64,000 nt of DNA. It comes from Amorphophallus konjac (Eukaryota > Streptophyta > Magnoliopsida > Alismatales > Araceae). This document shows, in pieces, positions 22,651 to 34,550 of the stretch. Each line of letters starts with the position of its first letter. Position 1 is the first letter of the stretch. The stretch covers positions 682,001 through 746,000 of the forward strand of contig CM040129.1 in assembly GCA_022559845.1 (NCBI GenBank), written 5' to 3'. Both the position numbers and the translations under genes were made by a program. The notes below the pieces were generated by a model, which was given only the letters and a program-made list of their open reading frames with translations, was not told where the DNA came from and ran no database searches.

Positions 22651-22784
22651 CGATGCAGCCATGTTTGACTTCGAAATCCACCTCGTGGCTAGCCCCTTTC
22701 CATGTATTTGTTTAATCAAAACTCACCTAATCTCCCATGATTTATGGATCTGGTCTGGGGGGTGTCCAAGGACCATTCAAGGTC

Positions 22785-22791
22785 TATAAAA
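22785..22791 (+). promoter_or_regulatory. TATA box of D, 5' LTR
   Basis: TATAAAA in the context GGTCTATAAAACC, repeated at 32116 in the other LTR. Confidence 0.65.
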
Positions 22792-23615
22792 CCAACACAT
22801 GAAGGGTTAGAAACCCTAATGCTTCAAGGCTTCAAGGGAGATCAAGGGAGGCCATTTTCGAGGTACTGTAGCACCTCCGTGAACAGTGTTTCGGGAGGAA
22901 GTTCTTCATCCATCCAAGGTGATTCAAGCTCAGATCTGAAGCCATGCAATCTCCAACAAAGCTAGAAGCACTCAAAGGCAAGAAGGGTGATCAAAGGAAG
23001 CTAGAAGGAGCATATTCCAAGAAGGAAATCAAGCTACTCCGGGAAGAAGCTCTTCATCAAATCCTCAAGAGATTCAAGCTCCAGCAAATCTCATACAAGA
23101 TCTTTTCTCTTAAGCATATTCTATATCTTGTTTGAGTGTTTTTCATAAGTTGTTCTTTTTCTATTTCACTCAAACACTTGGAAGTTGAGAATCGTCCCTA
23201 CCGGTGGTTAGTAGGAAGGCAATCGGAGGTTGTCCGATCTGCGGTGTTGACGTCCCTATCGGTAGTTAGTAGGAAGGCAATCGGTGGTTCTCTGATTTGC
23301 GGTTTGGTGTGCTGCACTAGTGAAGCCTCACCGGATTTGGTGAGGGGTGGACGTAGGACTGGGGATTCAGTCCGAACCACCTTAAAATCCTTTGTGTTGT
23401 GGTTTGATTGTACGATTGATATGTTTTAGATGCATGCTTAGGTTCAATCTCTATATTGTGAAATCATATTTCTAAGCAAATCGTTTTATGTATCGCTAAG
23501 CTAGTTGTATTCCGCTGCAATTATTTTTAACTAGCCTTATAGAGGGTTGTATTGCAAAAGAGGGGCAGATCTATTCACCCCTCCCCTCTAGATCCGCTGT
23601 CCACTACACAACAAG

Positions 23616-23628
23616 TGGTATCAGAGCC
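23616..23628 (+). other. Primer-binding site of element D
   Basis: TGGTATCAGAGCC lies two bases inside the LTR end at 23613. Confidence 0.95.
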
Positions 23629-23640
23629 TAATCTCTCATT

Positions 23641-25700
23641 ATGGGGTCCAACGACCTTGAGGGAAATGGTGGATCAGCGTCTAAGGGTTATTTACCTGAA
23701 GGACATTCTGTGAATAGGCCTCCTTATTTCACTAGATCTAATTATCCCTATTGGAAACATCGTATGCAGGTGTTCATTCGCGCCCAAGACTACGAACTTT
23801 GGCGAGTGATCAGCAAAGGTCCGTATGAGCTTACGGATAATGAGGACTTGTGGACCAAAGAACAGATAAGGCAATCCACTGTCAACTGGAGTGCCAAACA
23901 CATCATGCAATGCTCACTCCATCCAGTTGAATTCTCAAGAGTGGCTACATGCGCATCTATAAAACTAATGTGGGACAAGCAAGAGGTAATCTACGAAGGA
24001 ACCTCTCAGGTACGAGAAACAAAAGGCAACATTTTAGTTTCTGAATATGAAATGTTCCGCGTGAAGCCTGATGAATCAATTCAAGATATGTATGCTCGAT
24101 TGACTGTGCTTACTAATAGTTTAACTGATTTGAGAAAGAAATATTCAGAGTAAGAAATTGTAAGGAAAATTATCAGATCGTTAACTCTAGCATGGCACAC
24201 AAAGGCTACCGTGGTTGAAGAATAGAGAGATCTCGCAACTACCAAGGTAGATGAACTCATGGGGTCATTGATGACCTATGAGATCAACCTCAAGAACAAA
24301 GAGGTTGAGGCACCTAAGAAGAAGTCCCTAGCTCTTAAAGTAGGACCCATCGGTCATGGCACTTCTGATGAAGGTGAGGATTCGGCAAGTGAGCGAGAAG
24401 AGGATGACGTAGCCATGCTCACACGTAAGTTCAAAAAATTCCTGAGAAAGGAAGGTAAGAGCTTCATGAGAGGAAGGTCAAAGGTAAGAAATGGTTTCAA
24501 ATCTAATTCTGAAAACTCTAAGAAATCTGATAAAATCATTTGCTATTCTTGCAATAAATCAGGACATTTCAAGAATGATTGTCCCGACAGATTCAAAAAA
24601 GCCGACAAATGGAAGGGCAAGAAGAAGAATAAGGCCATGGTGTCCATATGGAGCGATGAAGAGGAAAGTGATGACGGAACTAGCTCCTCGGACAAAGAAA
24701 AAGAAGATTTCTGCCTTATGGCCAAAGGTGATGAAGAAACTGAGGTAAATTCTCCATTTAAAGATTATACAATTAATGATTGGGAGGATGCATATATACA
24801 ACTCATGGAAAAATATGAAATGTACAAAAAGGAGAATAAATCATTGAAAAAGAAAATTAACTCATTTGTGCACGATCATGATATGAATAATAAGAATGCT
24901 CTACTTGAAACTGAAATTGAAGATCTTAAGAAAATGATTGAGAATTTGGAGGAAGGAAGAAAAGAAATGGCTGACTTGAAAACTGAAAATGAAAATTTGA
25001 GAAATGAGATTGACAGTATAAAACTTAAAATGCAAACCTATGAAAAGGATAGCAAATTAAGCAATGAGAAGTATGAAGCTGTCAAACATGTCAACACTCA
25101 ACTCTTGTAAAACATTGAAAACATACAAAAAGAGTTAAAGGACAAATAACAATCTTTAGAAAAATTTGTGGATGGAAGAGAAAACCTAGATGCATTGCTA
25201 GGTACTAGAATAAACTTCAACAAGGAAGGGTTGGGTTTTGAACCAACAAACAAAAGGCCAATTGGGCTCAAAACTGTCACATTTGTTTCATCTTCCGAAG
25301 CTTCAACCTCAAACACAACTCCCACATAAAACCAGCAAAAATAAAAGGAGAAAGGGAAAGAAAAGGTTGAAGAGACAGTCACTGAACTTCCCAAAAAGAC
25401 TGTCCAAAAGTCTAAGAAAGGTCGACCTTCCCCGCAGCATAGGTCAACAACTCCTTGGCAATTGCCCGCTCAACCTTCCAGATTTCACCACAATTAGATT
25501 GCACACTCATATAGGCCAGCATCACCATATTTTTGGGACAATTGTGATTTCTGTGTTCATCAATCCCATAGGTGGCAAAACAATTATTTTCAACCCAAGA
25601 ACAACCAATGGCAACAATGGGTCAAAAAGGCAACTTCATCAAACTTTCAAAAATTCTAACAAAGAGCCTCCAAACAGAAAATGAATGTCAAGGTTGAAAA
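23641..25700 (+). pseudogene. copia D gag, broken by stops and a frameshift
   Basis: ATG 23641 follows the PBS closely. Residues about 25-165 are a SIRE-type gag domain (PPYFTRSNYPYWKHRMQVF, MQCSLHPVEFSRV, YEMFRVKPDESIQDMYARL). TAA at 24151 and TAG at 24223 interrupt the frame. It resumes at 24259 with the same phase, giving an acidic linker, a CCHC knuckle (CYSCNKSGHFKNDC) near 24541, and a long Lys/Glu-rich coiled-coil-like stretch (24780-25110). TAA codons at 25108 and 25147 and a phase change follow. A second, degraded His/Cys-rich segment lies around 25490-25560. A pol-linker piece with KVWIPKEM and WVPNT lies near 25740-25840. Confidence 0.9.
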
Positions 25701-25737
25701 GAAAAATCAAATCCCTGCTCTAAGCAAACAAAACATG

Positions 25738-28700
25738 AATGCTAGGAAGGTTTGGATTCCAAAAGAAATGGTTTCATGTTTTGAAAATTTGAAGAGTTTG
25801 ATGGGACCCAAATTTGGTTGGGTTCCAAACACAATTGCTTAATTGCTTGTGCAGGAGTGTCTTGCAGTCATACATAACATGTGGTATCTTGATAGCGGCT
25901 GTTCAAGACACATAACTGGAGATAAATCAAAATTTTGTCTCTTGGAGGAAAAGGAAGTAGGATACATCACATTTAGAGGGAACAACAAGGGAAAAATCAT
26001 TGGAACATGTAATGTAGGTAAGAATCTCTCCAACTCCATTTGTAACGTGCTGCTAGTTGAAGGATTGAAATATAACTTGCTTAGTATAAGTCAATTGTGT
26101 GATAAAGATCACAAAGTGTTGTTTGACTCTCATGAATGTAGAATCCTTGAACCAAAATCTAACAAGGTAAAATTTTCTGGAAAGAGAGTCAACAATGTTT
26201 ACATGATTGACTTAGATGATCCTGCTAATTTAAAACTTTGTCTTGCTGCACCAAAATCTGAAATTGCATGGTTATGGCATCGTAGACTAGGACATGCTAG
26301 TTACAATGTCTTACATAAATTGTTAAAGCATTCAATGGTGAAAGGGTTGCCTGAATTATCATTTAAACAAGAAAACAAGTTATGTGATGCATGTGCCCTA
26401 GGTAAACAAACAAGAAAATCTTTCAAGGGAAGATCTAAAAATACATCATCCAAACCACTCGAGCTAATTCATATGGACCTGTTTGGCCCAACCAAAACTG
26501 ATAGCTTGAGTGATAGAAAATATGGATATGTCTTGGTGGATGACTTTTCTAGGTTCACGTGTGTTTTCTTTCTCACACATAAAAATGATGCTTTTGATGA
26601 GTTTCAGGCACTCTACATGAAGATAAAGCAGGACGGTGAGTTTAAAATTTTCAAGATCCAATCTGATCATGGTGGTGAATTTGAAAATGCTAACTTCTAT
26701 AATCTTTGCAGAGCTGAAGGCATTTCACACCGATTTTCTTCACCAAGAACCCCAGAGCAAAACGGTATAGTTGAAAGGAGAAACCGAACACTTGTAGAGA
26801 TGACAAGAACCATGCTTGCTGAACGGTAACTTCTAAGGAGGTTTTGGGCTGAAGCAGTAAACTCAGCACGTTATATTATCAACTGCTCTATGGTAAGGCC
26901 ACACACCAAAAAGACTCCTTATGAGTTGCTGAAAGGTAAAAAGCCCTCTCTCTCACATATGAAAGTGTTTGGATCTAAATGCTTCATCCACAATAATGAC
27001 AAAAGAGATTTAGATAAATTCGAGCCCAAGAGTGATGAAGGTATATTCCTTGGATATTCTGATAGATGTAGGGCTTATAGAATTTATAATATCAAGAGTC
27101 AAACTGTGGAAGAATCACCCCATGTTTCCTTTGATGAATATCATGATTCTAACAATGATAACTCTTGTAGGAAAAACGATGAAGATGGGGAATTCCTAAG
27201 CATAAAGGACAAGAGTGATTCTCCACAAGAAGAAATAAAAGAAGCTGGTGACCTAGCTGAATCAAGCAATGTAAGGGATCAAGCTCCAAGAGAAGGTAAC
27301 GATTCTACAAACATTATAATTCTTAAGGATCATCCTTTAGAAAACGTCATTGGCAGCTTAAATGACCCACCTATAATAAGGTCACATTTTAAAATTGTGG
27401 AAGAATTAGATCAACTTACTCTTGTCTCGCAGCATGAACCCAAAAATATTGATGAAGCATTAAAAGATAAAAACTAGATAAATTCAATGCAAGACGAGTT
27501 AAACCAGTTTGAAAGGAATAAAGTTTGGCATCTTGTTCCTAGACCTTCATCACAATCTGTCATAGGCACTAAATGGGTCTTTAGGAACAAACTAAGTGAG
27601 GATGGCAAGATAATAAGAAACAAAGCTAGATTGGTGGCTCAAGGGTATAATCAAGAGTTTGGGGTAGACTTTGATGAATCTTATGCCCCAGTTGCTAGAC
27701 TCGAAGCCATCAGAATTTTATTTGCCTTTACATGCTCCCTTAGAATAAAGCTGTGTCAAATGGATGTCAAAAGTACTTTCTTGAATGGCTTGATCAAAGA
27801 AGAAGTCTATGTTGAACAGCCCCCTGGCTTTGAGAATTCTAACAATGCAGATTTTGTATAGAAGCTAGACATGGCGCTTTATGGACTTAAGCAAGCACCA
27901 AGAGCTTGGTATGAGAGACTAAGCTCGTTCCTCATTGAAAAAGGGTACACACGAGGTAAGGTAGATCAAACACTTTTCACCAAGAAGCAAGGTAAGAACA
28001 TCTTGATTGTTCAAATTTATGTTGATGACATTGTGTTTGGTTCTACAAAATCTGAAATGTGTGAGGAATTTGCTAACCTCATGACTAGCGAATTTGAGAT
28101 GAGCCTAATGGGAGAACTTTAATTCTTTCTCGGTTTGCAGGTCAACCAAGGAGAAGATGGGTGCTTCATAAATCAATCCAAATACATCAAGGAGCTGCTG
28201 AAAAGATTTGACATGACAAACAGCAAAATCATTACAACTCCTATGAGCACCACAACATCACTGAATTCGGATGAAAATGATAAATTAGTGGATGCAAAGG
28301 TCTATAGAGGTATGATTGGTTCTTTGCTTTATTTGACTGCATCCCGACCAGATATCCAGTTTAGTGTATGCCTTTGTGCTAGATTTCAAGCTAGTCCTAG
28401 AGAATCTCATTTGACTGCCGTCAAACGTATCCTTCGATATCTTGCCGGCACTCAAGATTTGAGATTGTGGTATCCGTCATCATGTGATTTATCTCTTATA
28501 TCTTATTCTGATGCAGATTACGCTGGATGCAAGCTGGATCATAAGAGTACTAGTGGCTATTGCCAGTTCCTAGGCAGGTGTTTAGTTTTTTGAGCCTCCA
28601 AGAAACAACACTCGGTTGCCCTCTCAACCGCGGAGGCAGAATATGTTGCTGCGGGGAGCTGTGGCACCAAAGTGTTGTGGATTAAACACAAACTCCAAGA

Positions 28701-28980
28701 CTACTTGGTGGATCTTGGTTGTGTCCCGATTCTGTGTGATAACACTAGTGCTATCAACCTTGTAAAAAATCCAGTCCAACACTATAGGACTAAGCATATT
28801 GAGATTAGACATCACTTCATTAGATACGAGGTCAGTAAGAAAAATTTTGAAATGTATTTTGTTGATACTCTAAATCAAATTGCTGATATTTTCACCAAGC
28901 CCTTGTGTAATGACAGGTTTTCAACACTCAGAAGGGAGCTTGGTCTTTGCCGACCTCAGGCCAATAAGAATTTGAAATGA
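25738..28980 (+). pseudogene. copia D pol, one frame with five or more nonsense codons
   Basis: All open pieces share one phase. From 25843: protease (WYLDSGCSRHITG), integrase zinc finger (HRRLGHASYN ... CDACALGKQTRKSF) and DDE core (HMDLFGPTKT, VDDFSRF, SDHGGEF, PEQNGIVERRN). Stops fall at 26827 (TAA), 27475 (TAG), 27859 (TAG), 28120 (TAA) and 28591 (TGA). RT motifs are [34 protein letters not shown] and YVDDIVFGS near 28018. RNase H motifs are SYSDADYAGCKLDHKSTSG, LSTAEAEYVAAGS and CDNTSAINLVKNPVQHYRTK. By alignment with copia B in this window, the 27475 and 28591 stops fall where B has tryptophan, consistent with TGG-to-TAG and TGG-to-TGA. Catalytic motifs are still readable. Confidence 0.93.
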
Positions 28981-30771
28981 TGATCATGTTCAATTTAGTG
29001 TGTGTTTTTGCAGATTAGTGTTTCATGCATTGTTGATATGTCAATATGTCATTTTACATTTGTGTCGCATTGCATGTAGATGCGTAATAATGAATTGAGT
29101 TCATGTTCATAATGCATTGTATAGTTTGTGTCGCATCATCCTTGCATGGCCATGGTATATCAAATGTTGATGTATGGAAGGGCAAGTTATGCTTGTCTCG
29201 AAGCACTCAATATGCGTGAGGTCTCACCTCCGCCAAGTACCATGCGTCACTGTTGCACATAGGCCATATAATAAGGGGGAGTTGTCTCTTTGCAGCATTC
29301 ATGCATATGTTTCATCTTCATTCTGTTGCATTTACTAAGTGTACAACCATGTGTTGGGTCATGCATCTCATGTCTGCCAAATTCATGTCAACCCCTGCAT
29401 GTTCCGGTCATTCTCCTCTTGACAACTATCATTACACTTGTTTGCAAACATAACTTCTTCGAGCATCCATTGCATATCCTCAGGGGGAGTTTTGTTGATT
29501 ATCTTAACCTCTTGCAATCTGCACTTCATGACTTACAGTCTGAATATGAGATCATGAGACTGACGAACATATGGTGTGAGAGCTTTCTATTATATGCACC
29601 GATGATTGTCTTTTCAATGAAAATGATTCAGATTTAATGATTTCTTGACGTTCTGATATTTCTTTTGAAATCATCTATGTTCTGTGGATTTAATAGCCCT
29701 TAACTAGAGATTGCATATTATGCTTTGAATGACTATCCTGATATCTGAAAATCCAAACGTCATGACAATCTTGGTGATATTCTAGAGCTTAGTATTGTTT
29801 CTAAACATCTTGATGAGCTGGAACTCTTGAAAATCAATTTGGCAGAGTACTGATATTGTTGCACGGAGAAATAGGTCACGCCATAAAATCAAGTGACGAA
29901 TGATATGTCATGATGTGCCTCTGTTATCTCTGTCTTAATTCATTTGGACTCCAGGCAGAGCAATGGCATAATTGCTGAGAAACATCTCTTCTCATCAAAG
30001 AAATGAGATCGGATATGTCATGACGTGACTTTGCAATCTCTGTTCATTCCGAAGTATAACCGTCAGTCTTGCCAAATACCTAGGAATACTGGCGTCTAAA
30101 CAACGTGTATTCGTACGGCTAGGAGGCATGTACTCGACTTGATTGCTCGTAAAATATGAGTCATGTGCCTTAAAATACTAAAGAATTTGAAAATCAAAAT
30201 ATGCTACAATCATACAATTCCATGCTCTAGTCATGATTGTTTAGCCTCAATACTAGTTTTTGTGTAATTCCCTTTGTAATTATTGAATATGGATATATAA
30301 GACAAGGGAAGGTTAAACACTGCCATGATATGCACCTTTGGTTCATTTCTATTAAATCTTGGATGTAGCTGCTTTTCGAACTATGTTGATGATCTCGGAT
30401 TTCATTAGCTTTGAACCATATATGTTGCTCATAGTCTGTTTCAGGTTTGCATATAATGGCTTGCTCTTCACTCCTTTCAGCTCTGGTTTCCCAGACATTT
30501 TACCTTATCCCTCCTTTTTGCTGTTGGCAACGGGGGAGAATTCTTTGTGTGAGTCCTTTGTAAGAGCTATGGATGAGTGAATGGTGTACAGGGGAGATTC
30601 ACTTTGTGCATCTCATTTGTGTATCCAATGCATAGCATTCATATCTGCATTCATAATTACATTCACATGCTATTACTATCATGGATCTTGAGCTGCATAT
30701 GTTACATATATCATACACTTTGCCATCTTGGTTATTTCTGCTATATAATGACTCACAGTATTGCCATCATC
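28981..30771 (+). other. Long 3' untranslated region of D, no env-like ORF seen
   Basis: This AT-rich 1.8 kb lies between the pol stop and the PPT. The longest frame is 115 codons (29290-29637) and lacks a credible domain. Some SIRE elements carry an envelope-like gene here; I find no supported equivalent. AGGGGGAG-type purine clusters near 29272 and 29480 could be decayed extra polypurine tracts. Confidence 0.6.
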
Positions 30772-30785
30772 AAAAAGGAGGAGAA
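30772..30785 (+). other. Polypurine tract of element D
   Basis: AAAAAGGAGGAGAA directly precedes TGTCGAACAC, the 3' LTR start. Confidence 0.9.
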
Positions 30786-30936
30786 TGTCGAACACATGTG
30801 CACCATGATTACTATTATGATTTTGATGATAGCAACTACTATAAGTCACATTGTGTTTGCATATGATGTCATTGTGTATCTGTTTAAGCAGTTTGTCATT
30901 TCATCGAATAGGTTGCGGGCATGTGCACTGCATTCG

Positions 30937-31556
30937 ATGTCTATACGTTGGACAAAGTCTGTACATTGGATAAAGTCTATACGTTGGACTAAGTCTGTAT
31001 GTTGGACAAAGTCTATGCATTGGACAAAGTCTGTACATTGGACGAAGTCTATACGTTGGACAAAGTCTGTACGTTGCTGAACATGAAGTCTGTACGTTGG
31101 CTGCCTAGCACAACTCGAAGTCTATACGTTGCTGCACACAAAGTCTATACGTTGCTACAGATGAAGTCTGTACGTTGGCTGCATGCATAACTCAAAGTCT
31201 GTACGTTGCGGCAGATGAAGTCTATACGTTGCTGCAGATGAAGTCTGTACGTTGGCTGCATGCACAAAACAAAGTCTGTACGTTGCACAAGACAAAATCT
31301 GTACGTTGGCTGCTAGCACAACTCCAAGTCTGTACGTTGGTTGATGGCTGCAACACAAGTCTATACATTGGCCGGCTACTTCACACGCAAAGTCTATACA
31401 TTGCGTTCTGTTGTGTTCGTGCATCAAGTTACCAAGTCTGTACGTTCATGAAGCAAGTCTGTACAGGCTCATACATGCTCAAGGTGCAAAGTCTGTACAG
31501 AGTTCATACATGCACACAAAGTCTACACGTCCAAGCCTTGATGCAAAGTCTATACA
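30937..31556 (+). repeat. Array of 25 AAGTCTRTACGTTG motifs, 3' LTR of D
   Basis: I count 25 copies, about 20 with the full 14-mer or one CpG transition. A and G at the R position are mixed. Each intact copy ends in an ACGT core, the type bound by plant bZIP factors (general knowledge, not shown here). Confidence 0.95.
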
Positions 31557-31718
31557 ACAACTACAAGCTTCATTCAAATAGCCAAGGCCACTGCACAAGA
31601 TGAGAGTCAAAAGATAAAGATTCAGTTAGTACTTTCTAGACCAACAAGGATGAAGTTACAGACATGAACATGCTGCTAATGGACACAAGCGACGGAGCTA
31701 AAGCGGCTAACGGACCGA

Positions 31719-31790
31719 CCCGGGCTGGACCGGGGTCTGCCCAGCTGGAGGTCGACCGCCCCGGGCTGGACCGGGGTCTGCCCAGCTGGC
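31719..31790 (+). repeat. 41-bp tandem duplication in the 3' LTR of D
   Basis: CGGGCTGGACCGGGGTCTG starts at 31721 and again at 31762. The 5' LTR has a single copy. Each copy carries one GTCGAC palindrome, so the duplication adds a palindrome. Confidence 0.9.
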
Positions 31791-31977
31791 GGTCGACCGC
31801 CAGCACAGGGGCGGTCGACCGCCCCAGCCAGAGATTCCCAGACTGCACGAGTTTCAGCTGGCGGTCGACCGCCAGCCAGGTTGACCGCTAGTAGCGGTCG
31901 ACCGAAAATCCCAGGGATCGCCCATTTACAGATTTTTCAGTAGCGGTCGACCGTCAGAAGCCACAGGTCGACCGCCA
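31748..31977. repeat. GGCGGTCGACCGCC palindrome cluster, 3' LTR of D
   Basis: Seven GTCGAC sites are present, mostly extended to GGCGGTCGACCGCC. The cluster ends about 139 bp before the TATAAAA box at 32116. Confidence 0.95.
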
Positions 31978-32115
31978 GCCCCAATGCAGCCATGTTTGAC
32001 TTCGAAATCCACCTCGTGGCCAGCCCCTTTCCATGGATTTGTTTAATCAAAACTCACCTAATCTCCCATGATTTGTGGATCTGGTCTGGGGGATGTCCAA
32101 GGACCATTCAAGGTC

Positions 32116-32122
32116 TATAAAA
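32116..32122 (+). promoter_or_regulatory. TATA box of D, 3' LTR
   Basis: TATAAAA in the context GGTCTATAAAACC, same place as in the 5' LTR. Confidence 0.65.
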
Positions 32123-32944
32123 CCAACACATGAAGGGTTAGAAACCCTAATGCTTCAAGGCTTCAAGGGAGATCAAGGGAGGCCATTTTCGAGGTACTGT
32201 GGCACCTCCGTGAACATTGTTTCGGGAGGAAGTTCTTCATCCATCCAAGGTGATTCAAGCTCAGATCTGAAGCCAAGCAATCTCCAACAAAGCTAGAAGC
32301 ACTCAAGGGCAAGAAGGGTGATCAAAGGAAGCTAGAAGAATCGTATTCCAAGAAGGAAATCAAGCTACTCCGGGAAGAAGCTCTTCATCAAATCCTCAAG
32401 AGATTCAAGCTCCAGCAAATCTCAGACAAGATCTTTTCTCTTAAGCATATTCTATATCTTGTTTGAGTGTTTTTCATAAGTTGTTCTTTTTCTATTTCAC
32501 TCAAACACTTGGAAGTTGAGAATCGTCCCTACCGGTGGTTAGTAGGAAGGCAATCGGAGGTTGTCCGATCTGCGGTGTTAACGTCCCTATCGGTGGTTAG
32601 TAGGAAGGCAATCGGTGGTTCTCCGATTTGCGATTTGGTGTGCTGCACTAGTGAAGCCTCACCGGATTTGGTGAGGGGTGGACGTAGGACTGGGGATTCA
32701 GTCCGAACCACCTTAAAATCCTTTGTGTTGTGGTTTGATTGTGCGATTGATATGTTTTAGATGCATGCTTAGGTTCAATCTCTATATTGTGAAATCATAT
32801 TTCTAAGCAAATCGTTTTATACATCGCTAAGCTAGTTGTATTCCGTTGCAATTATTTTTAACTAGCCTTATAGAGGGTTGTATTACAAAAGAGGGGCATA
32901 TCTATTCACCCCTCCCTTCTAGATCTGCTGTCCACTACACAACA

Positions 32945-32949
32945 AGGGG
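32945..32949. repeat. Target site duplication of D, right copy (AGGGG)
   Basis: Exact repeat of 12230-12234. Confidence 0.9.
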
Positions 32950-33885
32950 CAGGCTCGCGGGCGGTTGCAGGCGAGGCCCACGGCAGGAGAAGGTTTCGGG
33001 GCCGACGGGACCACCGTGGGGGAGGGCGATGGTGGCCCTACTGCCTGTGGGAAGGGAGACGGCGGGGGAAGGTGGTTGGCCGGCTGGAGGAAGCGGCCTC
33101 TGCGTTGGAGGTTACGACGGTCTCAACCGTCGTGGTTACCGGCGGAGAAAGGAGCTCACGGCGGTGGCTTTGGGCGGCTGTCGGTGCGGTAGGAGGTGGC
33201 GGGCGCGAGCTCGGCTGATGAAAGGGGGGGGCACGTCTGTTGCAGTGGGGAGTATACGGGCTCGGCTCCGCTGCAGGCGGTTCAAACGCGAAGGCGAGAG
33301 GGTGGTATAAGGAGGAAGAAGAAGGGGCTCGCGGGGGTGGTGGGGTCGCGAGGAATTAAATGCAACGTGGGAGGGGTGGCGACCGGGAACAGTAAATGAG
33401 AGAAGTACGCAGAGGATTAGATGGATAGAATAGTGGAAGGGGGGGAAGAAATGCTTCATGCCTAGGGCTTCGCACCCCTCAAACTCCCATCCCAGGAGGA
33501 AGACAACACAACAGCGGCTCACTATCTCCCAAAATTTTCTGTCTTTTCATTATTGCCCAAAAAAGGAGGAGTACACGAGTATTTATACTCAAGGAAAACC
33601 CTAGTGGTCTTCTCACAATACTAAAGATCAAAATGTCCCTGAGACCTAAAAAGGTGCTAAAACCACACCCGAAAATACAGAAAAAATAGAAAAATACATC
33701 ATTGGGCCCCTAATGGGCCTCTCTCTCTCTCAAATAAATGTCAAATACTCAAAAGAAAATACATCAATGTGCTATATATCGTCATCAAGTCATAGGGATG
33801 CCGAAGTCGCTGCTCGGGGCCTCCGTCGATGGTAAACGCAGGTCGGGTCGAACCGGATCCGCGCTCGGGTGTCCTCACCACCTGA
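32950..33885 (-). repeat. gypsy C 5' LTR, U3-side remainder
   Basis: Removing D (12235-32949) joins this GC-rich stretch to 12229. Bases 32950-33450 are GC-rich and open in several frames with no recognisable protein. Then comes AT-richer U3 with a TATA box at 33580. The outer boundary near 33885 is placed where copia F gag coding begins and is uncertain by about 100 bp. Confidence 0.6.
33580..33587 (-). promoter_or_regulatory. TATA box of gypsy C LTR
   Basis: TATAAATA on the minus strand, itself inside the palindrome GAGTATTTATACTC. Confidence 0.5.
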
Positions 33886-34550
33886 AAGATAAATGGGATG
33901 GCTTACGATACTTGTAGGTATGTGATGCATGTCCATACTTGCCACACAGAATGCATGCATTATTTTTAACCATTTGTTTTACAAACTTAACAGGCTTATG
34001 TATGCTTCTAATTTTATGAGTAATATCATTTAATGCATTCAGAGTGAGAGTTAGAACTTATCTCAGACTCTTCAAGATTTGCCATAAGATTTATGTGCTG
34101 ATTTGCTCCCTCTCAGAGGTCAATTTATTTTAATGCATTTTCTAATGCATATTCGGAATCAGAATCAGAGTTATATACTTGATCTAATTTTTCATTGTTA
34201 GTAGCCATCCAGGCCACGCTAGCCTCCTCATCGGATTATGAAGTCGAAGAACTGGAGGCAGAATCTTCATAGACAACCCTCAGTTCGTTCCAAATTTCTC
34301 GGGCCGTTCTACATGTTGAGACTCGATCGAATTCAGTCCTTGACAACGCACAACATAAATAATACTTGGCCCTGGCATTCAAGGATAAATTGGTCTTATC
34401 AGTCGCTGTTAACTCTTCTCTTGGCCCGGTGACAATAAGGTCACCCTCAGATGACAACTCTAACCCTTAAATAAGGAGTAACTCCATTCCAATTTTTCAA
34501 TAAAAATAGTCAGACCTATCAAACAATGGAGGATAGTTGACAAACTGACC
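33886..34550 (-). pseudogene. copia F gag fragment, heavily decayed
   Basis: Downstream of the F primer-binding site on the minus strand. The best stretch (34457-34236) has ARAKYYLCCALSRTEF and EIWNELRVVYED, a SIRE-type gag domain. Further down, at about 34040-33900, a knuckle reads C-x2-C-x4-H with the last Cys apparently changed to Tyr. Several stops and shifts interrupt it. The coding similarity ends near 33886 where gypsy C begins. Confidence 0.75.

Larger units (their letters stand above)
12235..23613 (+). repeat. 5' LTR of D, interrupted by element E (12977-22244)
   Basis: The LTR proper is 12235-12976 plus 22250-23613, about 2106 bp. It starts TGTTGAACACATG and ends CTACACAACA. The 3' LTR is 53 bp longer; a 41-bp tandem duplication and a 12-bp difference, both in the palindrome region, account for this. 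Confidence 0.95.
12235..32944 (+). mobile_element. SIRE-like Ty1/copia retrotransposon D, complete but coding-dead, carrying element E
   Basis: It has a full structure: 5' LTR (12235-23613, split by E), PBS 23616-23628, gag 23641 on, pol to 28980, a 1.8-kb untranslated 3' region, PPT 30772-30785, and 3' LTR 30786-32944. It is flanked by AGGGG duplications. Gag and pol motif content and the long LTRs are of the SIRE/Maximus kind. The two LTRs differ visibly more than those of E, so D is older. Its own length without E is about 11.4 kb. Confidence 0.95.
30786..32944 (+). repeat. 3' LTR of D, 2159 bp
   Basis: Collinear with 12235-12976 plus 22250-23613. TGTCGAACACATG...CTACACAACA, followed by the AGGGG duplication. 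Confidence 0.97.

Noticed and set aside
28981..30771. Envelope-like gene expected in SIRE-type elements
   Set aside because: No long frame, no transmembrane or coiled-coil pattern, only frames up to 115 codons.
32846..33310. 154-codon ORF in the GC-rich part of gypsy C LTR
   Set aside because: It spans the D/C insertion junction, so it cannot be an old gene, and it is Arg/Gly low complexity.
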